NCBI GenBank assembly: GCA_033810155.1
Contig: JAPXKJ010000014.1
Coordinates: 1-29,889 of the forward strand
Length of the DNA: 29,889 nt
DNA from: UBA3907 sp033810155
GTDB taxonomy: Bacteria; Bacillota; Sulfobacillia; Fermentithermobacillales; Fermentithermobacillaceae
Reading direction: 5' to 3'
Shown here: positions 24,856 to 29,889 of the stretch, in pieces
Layout: each line of letters opens with the position of its first letter
Position numbering within the stretch: the first letter of the stretch is position 1
Position numbers and translations under genes: made by a program
Notes under the pieces: model-generated
What the model saw: the letters and a program-made list of their open reading frames with translations, nothing else
Told to the model about the DNA's origin: nothing
The model's database searches: none

Positions 24856-25962
24856 TCAGTTGAGAAGGTTTCTAGGATAGGTTGTAAATGACTTGAGACC
24901 GGCTGCGGTAAGTAACACATCATCCTCGATACGAACCCCGCCTTTACCAGGAAGATATATTCCCGGTTCAATAGTGAAGGTGCTGCCTATCGGCAAAACG
25001 TCATGGTTTGAAGCGACTATATAGGGGTCCTCGTGGATCTCGAGTCCGAGGCCGTGACCTGTTCTATGGATAAAATGCTCTCCATAGCCATGAGACGCGA
25101 TTATCTCGCGAGCCAACGCATCAACATCCGCTCCGCTCATACCTGGTTTGGCATTGAGCATTGCTTGTTCTTGAGCTTCCAAGACTACCCCATAGACTTC
25201 TTTCATCTCGTCAGAAATCTGCCCGATAGGATAGGTTCTAGTTATGTCGGACCAGTAACCGCAGACATTGACACAAAGGTCAAGCCACGCCAAGTCTCCT
25301 TCGGAGATGACATCGGCGCTTGTGCCTGCGTGCGGAATTGCGGTATTTACTCCAGTAGCCAAAGACATGCTCACCGCTTGAGCGCCTTGGATCTTGAGTT
25401 GCCTTTCTATCTCAACAACTATCTCAATGGCCTTTTTTCCAGGAGTCAACAGTTCCTTGGCGATACCTACACCAAGATCAGCAAGCCGTGCGGCCTCTTG
25501 CATGTTCTTGACTTCGTTTTCATCCTTAACCATCCTAAGTTCTTTCATAATGTCGGAAGCATCTACCCATAGGAAATCACCGATGACTCTTTTCATGAGA
25601 GAATACTCTAAAAGCCTCAGACTGCGAAATTCAAGAGCCCATGTACCAGACGAAGACATAAAAGCCGCCTCAAACGCCTTTGCGGGACCTTCCTCATCAC
25701 TATAGGAAAACACTTGAAAATCTACAGGAACGTCATGATCTTTCATTCTCTCAGAAACCATATAGCCTTTTTGGCTTTCCAATTCCGGCATAACAAAAGA
25801 TGCTTTTCCGTCCTCCGTTATCGCCAATAAAGCTGGCCTTTCCGAAAGTCCCATTGACAGGCCCGTCAAGTAGAACATATTAGGACCAGGCGTGATGGCA
25901 ATACCTTTGAGGCCTGATTCCCTCAAAGCAGCTAACAAATCATTCCATCGGCGCTTGAACAT
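24856..25962 (-). CDS. M24 family metallopeptidase (Xaa-Pro peptidase type)
   Basis: A 368-residue pita-bread peptidase of the Xaa-Pro dipeptidase/aminopeptidase group. The creatinase-like N-terminal domain (about 1-140, including TPGPNMFYLTGL) precedes the catalytic domain. All five metal ligands are visible: Asp228 in WLDLCVN, Asp239 in YWSDITRTYPIG, His303 in HRTGHGLGLEIHE, Glu332 in TIEPGIY and Glu346 in GVRIEDD. It would release an N-terminal residue next to proline, or split Xaa-Pro dipeptides, in the cytoplasm. AAGGTGAT lies upstream of the ATG. The 105 bp after the beta-subunit gene show no terminator, so it may be co-transcribed with the dehydrogenase operon and supply it with proline. 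Confidence 0.9.
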   Translation of the reverse strand: MFKRRWNDLLAALRESGLKGIAITPGPNMFYLTGLSMGLSERPALLAITEDGKASFVMPELESQKGYMVSERMKDHDVPVDFQVFSYSDEEGPAKAFEAAFMSSSGTWALEFRSLRLLEYSLMKRVIGDFLWVDASDIMKELRMVKDENEVKNMQEAARLADLGVGIAKELLTPGKKAIEIVVEIERQLKIQGAQAVSMSLATGVNTAIPHAGTSADVISEGDLAWLDLCVNVCGYWSDITRTYPIGQISDEMKEVYGVVLEAQEQAMLNAKPGMSGADVDALAREIIASHGYGEHFIHRTGHGLGLEIHEDPYIVASNHDVLPIGSTFTIEPGIYLPGKGGVRIEDDVLLTAAGLKSFTTYPRNLLN

Positions 25963-26067
25963 ATAGGATCACCTTCCCCTTTTTTACATGAAGAGATCTT
26001 CACAGGGTCGAAACATATTTCCTACCATTTTCGTCAGTCCTTGATGTTGGCGCAAATGTACCCTCAA

Positions 26068-27216
26068 TCACACAACCGAAGGTTCTACTCGCAATTCGCC
26101 TCTCTCAAAACGCCCAAGATCCAAGTCACTTATGTCGATAGAAGGCTCCTTACCAACAATCATCTCTGAAAGCAACCTGCCGACTATAGGAGCTAACATA
26201 AACCCGTGTCCGCTAAAACCAACTGCCTGATAGTATCCTTCAACGCCCGGAACGGTACCTAGAATCGGGTGCGCATCAGGCGTAATCGTGTATAATCCCG
26301 CCCACTGGCGAACCACACGCACACCTTTAAGAGGAGGAACCAGCTTGCACATTATATCCGACATTTTCCTGAGGAATTGCCAAGATTGACCGATATCATA
26401 ACCTTTAGGCTCATTCGGATCGCCAATACCCATAACTAAGGAACCATGGGGGGTCTGCTGACAATAGATCCCCAGCGAAAAGGACATAAGCATGGGGTCA
26501 AAAAGGTGCCCAACTGCTTCTGTAACCAGAATTTGGTGCCGCTCTGTGTAAACAGGGAGATCCACTCCTACCATGGCAGCAACCGGGGCAGCCCAGGGCC
26601 CTGCTGCATTAACTACCACAGGCGTAGATATTTCTCCGCGGTTGGTCTTGACCTTAGTCACCTTGTCACCAGACTTCTCAATGTCTATAACCTCAGTGAA
26701 ATCATTGACTTCTCCGCCCAATCGTTCAAAAGCTCTTAAGTATGCATTTGTGGTGTGAAAAGGGTTTGCATGACCATCTCGGGCATTGTACGTTGCTCCT
26801 AACATGCCCTCAGTGTTAAGCACAGGCACAATTTCTTTTGCTTCGTCAGGCGTACACACTCGGGAATTGACTCCCAATCTGTGTTGGACCTCGACGTTCT
26901 TTTGAAACTGGAGCCATTCCTTCTCTGTGTAGGCCATCATCAGGTAGCCTTTCTGGACGAATTCGATATCATAGGCATAATCCAATTCCTCTTGAAGGTT
27001 CTCAAATATGTCGATGGATGCTTTACATATCCTTATATTTCCTTCAGCACCCCACTGTTCTCTTACCCCAGCCCCGCACCGACCTGTTGATCCATTAGCA
27101 AATGTATCTTTCTCGCACAAGACCACATTGCCTACCCCTTGCTTTAAGAGGTTATAGGCGATAGAGGCTCCTGAGACTCCTCCGCCTATAACTACAGCAT
27201 CCGCTGAACGTCTCAT
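26068..27216 (-). CDS. FAD-dependent DAO-type oxidoreductase, beta subunit of an amine/imino acid dehydrogenase complex
   Basis: A 382-residue flavoprotein with the dinucleotide-binding GGGVSGASI (11-19) and the DAO-family C-terminal pattern TPDAHPILG ... SGHGFMLAP (SGHG at 335-338). It resembles the beta subunits of sarcosine oxidase, dye-linked L-proline dehydrogenase, opine oxidase and HCN synthase. This subunit binds and oxidises the substrate's C-N bond and passes electrons to the alpha subunit and iron-sulfur proteins encoded upstream. The ATG overlaps the stop of the BFD-like gene (ATGA). Proline, sarcosine, a D-amino acid or an opine are all possible substrates; nearby peptidases favour proline, but this is inference. 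Confidence 0.88.
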   Translation of the reverse strand: MRRSADAVVIGGGVSGASIAYNLLKQGVGNVVLCEKDTFANGSTGRCGAGVREQWGAEGNIRICKASIDIFENLQEELDYAYDIEFVQKGYLMMAYTEKEWLQFQKNVEVQHRLGVNSRVCTPDEAKEIVPVLNTEGMLGATYNARDGHANPFHTTNAYLRAFERLGGEVNDFTEVIDIEKSGDKVTKVKTNRGEISTPVVVNAAGPWAAPVAAMVGVDLPVYTERHQILVTEAVGHLFDPMLMSFSLGIYCQQTPHGSLVMGIGDPNEPKGYDIGQSWQFLRKMSDIMCKLVPPLKGVRVVRQWAGLYTITPDAHPILGTVPGVEGYYQAVGFSGHGFMLAPIVGRLLSEMIVGKEPSIDISDLDLGRFERGELRVEPSVV

Positions 27217-27554
27217 TGGCCAATTCCCTCCTCATCCGATTCCGAGCCGCAATCAGACCCGTCGCAACTTGTTTCGCCGTCGCATATTTCCGCGAGGTCT
27301 CCCATTCTTACAGGTTTGAAAGGAGGTCTGTATCTCGACTGAAGAACCTCGGAAACTGGCCTGCCTAGGAATCTTGCAATTTCTCCTGCTATCAACAGTC
27401 TGCATGTCCGCCCCTGACAAGGGCCCATTCCAGCTCTAGTTATACGTTTGACTTCGTCCAGAGTGGTCGCGCCTTCCCGTATTACTTTCCGTATCTCTCC
27501 CAAAGTGACGTCTTCACATCTGCATACAATGATGTCATCATCGTTTCTACTCAC
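27213..27554 (-). CDS. BFD-like [2Fe-2S] protein, subunit of the dehydrogenase complex
   Basis: A small protein of about 113 residues with the bacterioferritin-associated-ferredoxin-type motif: CRC near the N-terminus, then C-x4-C in GMGPCQGRTC about 33 residues later. In many alpha subunits of opine oxidase and HCN synthase this domain is the C-terminal part; here it is a separate protein. The frame is open from GTG 27566, but AGGAGG is then too close; GTG 27554 inside the ferredoxin stop region is preferred. It ends in an acidic, cysteine-containing tail (CDGETSCDGSDCGSES), whose function is unknown. Confidence 0.85.
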   Translation of the reverse strand: MSRNDDDIIVCRCEDVTLGEIRKVIREGATTLDEVKRITRAGMGPCQGRTCRLLIAGEIARFLGRPVSEVLQSRYRPPFKPVRMGDLAEICDGETSCDGSDCGSESDEEGIGQ

Positions 27555-28065
27555 GGTTCGCCCCACCCCTCCTAGTAAGCCTGATATTTCTTACTTCCAT
27601 CGATAGTTCCTTAGGAGCTCTTACCCAGACTACTGTGGTTCCTGCAGGCTTTCTACCTGGAACTACCCTATGAACCTCGCCTGTAGCAAGTTCCGCGCCT
27701 GATCTTGAAAGTAGCGAGACTTTTTCGCCTTTCTCGGGAAGCGGCAAGAATTCGTAAGGGAGTGCCACCAGACACTCTGTGTCGCTGAAAGTCTCGTCAA
27801 CTACGAAAATCGCTAATCCAGGACAAGCAGCTACACAAATCCCACAACCAGTACACTTATCCCAATCTACCTTTGGAATGTCATTTATGGTCGCAAACTC
27901 GCAAATAGCCCCGAACCTACAACTGTGATAACAGGGATCGCAGGGTATCTCCTGAAAACACTCTATTACGACAAACGGGCCTTTTTCTCTGCGGACCTTG
28001 CTTGGTACTATAGCTTCTATCTGTTCCAAAGAGGGAATACCTGTGCTTAGAAAATCATTTTTCAT
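27547..28065 (-). CDS. Ferredoxin-type 2x[4Fe-4S] subunit of the dehydrogenase complex
   Basis: A 172-residue protein. The first cysteine set is IECFQEIPCDPCYHSCRFGAIC (Cys36, 42, 45, 49, 55; trimmed here to its key residues) with irregular spacing, and the second is a regular C-x2-C-x2-C-x3-C (Cys71, 74, 77, 81, followed by Pro). The C-terminal half (about 90-172) is a beta-rich domain with EKGEKVSLLSRSGAELATGE. The size and cysteine layout fit the ferredoxin-like gamma subunit of archaeal dye-linked proline dehydrogenase complexes. It would carry electrons between flavins and an external acceptor. The ATG overlaps the alpha-subunit stop (TAATG), so it is translationally coupled. Confidence 0.87.
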   Translation of the reverse strand: MKNDFLSTGIPSLEQIEAIVPSKVRREKGPFVVIECFQEIPCDPCYHSCRFGAICEFATINDIPKVDWDKCTGCGICVAACPGLAIFVVDETFSDTECLVALPYEFLPLPEKGEKVSLLSRSGAELATGEVHRVVPGRKPAGTTVVWVRAPKELSMEVRNIRLTRRGGANRE

Positions 28066-29171
28066 TAGACGCTCACCCTCTTCCCAGTTTCGTCTCTTAA
28101 GGCAGCAAGGCCTTCAACAATCTTCTTGCTGGTTGGACCAGCTCTGAGTTGTTCTAGTTCCTTCACATATCCTTTACGCTTGGCTTCAAAATCAACGTCA
28201 GAGATCTTTCCCAGGCTATGAGCTATGGCCACACCTGCCAGGTGACCCTCGGCCATTGCTGTGGAGGCCTCCTCTATGCTTGCAACATCACCCGCAACGT
28301 ATACTCCAGTCAAAGTGGTCTGCATATTCTCATCATATACGGGTACAAAACCGCCCAAAGCCGGAATATAGGTCATCTCAGCTCCAGCCTGCCACAAAAA
28401 CTCACACAATGGTGAAAGCCCTGTTGCTAAGCATATTACGTCAACTTTCAAGTCCCTTTCGCTTCCTGGGATGCCTTGCCATCTGTCATCGATTTCCCAA
28501 ATGATGGCTCCTTCGACACACCGCTCGCCATACGCTTCTTTGATGCTGTGCTTAGTAAGGATCGGTATGCCTAGGCGCCTTATCTTTGAGGCATGTACAG
28601 CATATCCACCTATCTGGGGCAAAGCTTCAACCAGTGCTTCTACGTGAACACCCGCCTGAGCTAGCTGGTAACTCACTATTAGGCCAATATTGCCTGAGCC
28701 TATCATCAAAACCGATTGACCTGGCCTAACTCCATGAACATTCATCAGTGTTTGGACCGCACCTGCTCCGTAGACGCCTGGAAGATCATTGCCTGGGAAA
28801 AGAAGCATCTTCTCAGAAGCTCCTGCCGCTACCAGTAACCTCTTAGGTTTTAAACCTTCTATGCCGTATGGAGTCTCAAGAAGAAGGGTACCATCATCCC
28901 TATAGTACCCTAGAGCTTCTGTTGAACCCATGAATTGAACATTTGGGTCTCGATATGCTCTTTCGGCCAAATCACGCGCAATAACAACGCCCCTAGTTCC
29001 TGCGCTTTTCTCGTGCCATCCGAAAAACTTGTGGGTCTGCTTGACTAACTGACCGCCAGGCATGTCGCCTCTGTCTATAAGGGTGACTTCTACCCCATAT
29101 GAGGCAGCTTCTAGGGCGGCACAAATTCCAGCTGGACCCGCTCCAATAATTGCAAGCTCCGTCGTTTTCAA
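28065..29171 (-). CDS. FAD/NAD(P)-binding oxidoreductase, alpha subunit of the dehydrogenase complex
   Basis: A pyridine nucleotide-disulfide-type flavoprotein of about 368 residues. FAD-binding GAGPAG lies near the N-terminus, a second Rossmann motif IGSGNIG in the middle (about 157-163), and GVYVAGDV (about 289-296) is the second FAD motif. It matches the alpha subunits of opine oxidase (OoxA), HCN synthase (HcnB) and proline dehydrogenase PDH1. In PDH1 this subunit has its own NADH dehydrogenase activity. A GTG at 29180 is in frame but overlaps its own ribosome-binding site; TTG 29171, eight bases after AAGGAG, is the better start. Unlike many relatives it lacks a fused C-terminal [2Fe-2S] domain. 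Confidence 0.9.
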   Translation of the reverse strand: MKTTELAIIGAGPAGICAALEAASYGVEVTLIDRGDMPGGQLVKQTHKFFGWHEKSAGTRGVVIARDLAERAYRDPNVQFMGSTEALGYYRDDGTLLLETPYGIEGLKPKRLLVAAGASEKMLLFPGNDLPGVYGAGAVQTLMNVHGVRPGQSVLMIGSGNIGLIVSYQLAQAGVHVEALVEALPQIGGYAVHASKIRRLGIPILTKHSIKEAYGERCVEGAIIWEIDDRWQGIPGSERDLKVDVICLATGLSPLCEFLWQAGAEMTYIPALGGFVPVYDENMQTTLTGVYVAGDVASIEEASTAMAEGHLAGVAIAHSLGKISDVDFEAKRKGYVKELEQLRAGPTSKKIVEGLAALRDETGKRVSV

Positions 29172-29176
29172 TAGAG

Positions 29177-29509
29177 TCACTCCTTACTTGATAGGGCCGG
29201 ACCTACGCCTTTTTGCATCTCGACACGCATACCAGCCCTGAGTTTTTCAGTGCAAGCTCTCACATTTGCAACTCCGTCAACAATTACCAGACAAGAAGAA
29301 CAGTTACCTATAGCACAAAAGAATCCACGCGGATGGCTACGCTTTATGCTCTCATGTAAAACCTTAATGCCTGCCGCGTGAAGAGCACTTGCTATCGGTT
29401 CGCCTTCGTATCCCCAGAGTTCCTCGCCTTCCCAATAGAACTTGACTCTTTCCTTCTCTTCAAAATCGAGAATTGGATGATTCTTGATCCTCATTTCCGA
29501 AGAATCCAA
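29177..29509 (-). CDS. Small [2Fe-2S] ferredoxin-like subunit (HcnA/SoxA-N-terminal type)
   Basis: A 110-residue protein of the Fer2_4 type found as the small subunit or N-terminal domain of sarcosine oxidase alpha, HCN synthase (HcnA) and opine oxidases. YEGEPIASALHAAGIKVLHES precedes the cluster motif C-x4-C-x2-C (Cys65, 70, 73 in FFCAIGNCSSC) and Cys86 (VRACTE). TTG start nine bases after AAGGAGG. First gene of the five-gene complex operon; its stop overlaps the start region of the alpha subunit. It would act as an internal electron carrier. Confidence 0.88.
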   Translation of the reverse strand: MDSSEMRIKNHPILDFEEKERVKFYWEGEELWGYEGEPIASALHAAGIKVLHESIKRSHPRGFFCAIGNCSSCLVIVDGVANVRACTEKLRAGMRVEMQKGVGPALSSKE

Positions 29510-29525
29510 AGATTGACGCCTCCTT

Positions 29526-29573
29526 TCATATGTATGAGTTGTGCGGAATCTACCCTTTCATTTGGACAAATGA
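29526..29573. promoter_or_regulatory. Two operator-like palindromes upstream of the dehydrogenase operon
   Basis: TCATATGTATGA (29526-29537; five-base arms, two-base centre) and TCATTTGGACAAATGA (29558-29573; seven-base arms, two-base centre) lie 17-64 bases before the first start codon. Both open with TCAT and close with ATGA. The pair suggests binding sites for a dimeric regulator, possibly the PucR-like protein; this is not shown. I do not see a convincing -35/-10 pair. Confidence 0.4.
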
Positions 29574-29674
29574 CATTCTCATGCCTATTGCTCTTTGTTG
29601 AATTCGCCGATAGTTGAGGATATCCTGTATACTTCGAGGGTCAAAACACATGCATTTACGTTCACTACAAGAAC

Positions 29675-29700
29675 AAAAATCATTGTGATCTTCTCACAAT
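29675..29700 (-). terminator. Terminator-like hairpin after the 2-hydroxyacid dehydrogenase gene
   Basis: On the minus strand ATTGTGA / TCACAAT with a five-base loop (29700-29682) is followed by GATTTTTG. It is 30 bases past the dehydrogenase stop, where a terminator is expected. The stem is short and AT-rich. The same sequence resembles a CRP-like palindrome, but its spacer is five rather than six bases. Confidence 0.5.
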
Positions 29701-29730
29701 GCCCGCTAAAGATCCCTGATCAAATCAAAT

Positions 29731-29889
29731 TCAGTTTTTTAAAACTTGTGGGTTCACGGGCGTTACCGGCTTTCCCGATAGAAGGTACTCCCTGATATTT
29801 CTAGCCGCCAAGACAGCCATCTCGGTCCTTGTCGCTATCGTGGCACTTCCTATATGGGGCAACAGAACCACGTTGTCTAGTTCAAAAAA
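29731..29889 (-). CDS. 2-hydroxyacid dehydrogenase (glyoxylate/hydroxypyruvate reductase-like), C-terminal part
   Basis: The last 52 codons of a gene that enters from the right edge. LDNVVLLPHIGSATIATRTEM contains the catalytic histidine motif PHIGSAT of the D-isomer 2-hydroxyacid dehydrogenase family, and AARNIREYLLSGKPVTPVN is the usual C-terminal end of glyoxylate reductases (here split to its key parts: PHIGSA, NIREYL, PVTPVNP). The enzyme would reduce a 2-oxo acid with NAD(P)H. If the neighbouring dehydrogenase acts on glycine-type or opine substrates, glyoxylate or another 2-oxo acid could be its product, but this link is speculative. Confidence 0.85.
   Translation of the reverse strand, partial: FFELDNVVLLPHIGSATIATRTEMAVLAARNIREYLLSGKPVTPVNPQVLKN

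Noticed and set aside
25033..25572. 179-residue plus-strand reading frame inside the M24 gene
   Set aside because: Antisense to a conserved peptidase gene with all catalytic residues; no independent evidence of coding.
24856..25962. M24 protein as creatinase feeding a sarcosine oxidase
   Set aside because: Attractive next to a sarcosine-oxidase-like operon, but creatinases lack the metal ligands, and all five are present here, so a metallopeptidase is more likely.
25989..26002. TGAAGA-GA-TCTTCA palindrome upstream of the M24 gene
   Set aside because: Six-base arms only, no second copy and no promoter context; could be chance.
29682..29700. CRP/FNR-type operator
   Set aside because: TGTGA and TCACA are separated by five bases instead of six, and the hairpin followed by a T-run just after a stop codon is better explained as a terminator.

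Overview
The window looks like chromosomal DNA of a low-to-mid GC Bacillota (clostridia-like or deep-branching). The grounds are the rimP-nusA-ylxR-infB-ylxP-rbfA-nrnA-truB-ribF-rpsO-pnp gene order, AddAB instead of RecBCD, RNase J, strong GGAGG ribosome-binding sites and frequent GTG/TTG starts. Almost everything is on the minus strand, so transcription runs from high to low coordinates. I see no rRNA, tRNA, CRISPR array or insertion sequence. The largest gaps between genes are about 220 bp (29510-29730) and 190 bp (24667-24855), so no gene-free stretch exceeds 300 bp.

Right part (29889 to 22331, minus): the 3' end of a 2-hydroxyacid dehydrogenase with a terminator-like hairpin; then a tightly overlapping five-gene operon for a multisubunit flavin/iron-sulfur dehydrogenase of the proline dehydrogenase / opine oxidase / HCN synthase type (a [2Fe-2S] protein, an FAD/NAD alpha subunit, a ferredoxin, a BFD-like [2Fe-2S] protein and a DAO-type beta subunit); then an M24 Xaa-Pro-type peptidase, a PucR/CdaR-family regulator and an S9-type serine peptidase. 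I infer a peptide-to-imino/amino-acid catabolic module: peptidases release a substrate such as proline, the flavoprotein complex oxidises it, and the PucR-like protein senses it.

Middle (22300 to 8982): one small plus-strand gene, a 4-oxalocrotonate tautomerase homologue, ends in a strong intrinsic terminator. It diverges from the large translation/RNA-metabolism superoperon. That operon starts at an extended -10 promoter and a leader hairpin ahead of rimP, and runs through nusA, ylxR, infB, ylxP, rbfA, nrnA, truB, ribF, rpsO, pnp, nfo (endonuclease IV) and rnj (RNase J). Left part (8955 to 1): addB and addA, a DRG-like TGS-domain GTPase, and the 5' end of a D-threonine aldolase/D-serine dehydratase-like PLP enzyme.

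The most interesting signals are regulatory. nusA has no ATG, GTG or TTG at its N-terminus and appears to start at AUU nine bases after a perfect Shine-Dalgarno. ribF appears to start at CUG. The rpsO leader can fold into a hairpin whose loop pairs with the rpsO Shine-Dalgarno, a pseudoknot suited to S15 autoregulation. The rimP-nusA leader has a hairpin with an interrupted U-tract, as expected of a NusA-dependent attenuator. All functional statements come from reading motifs and context; no database search was run.
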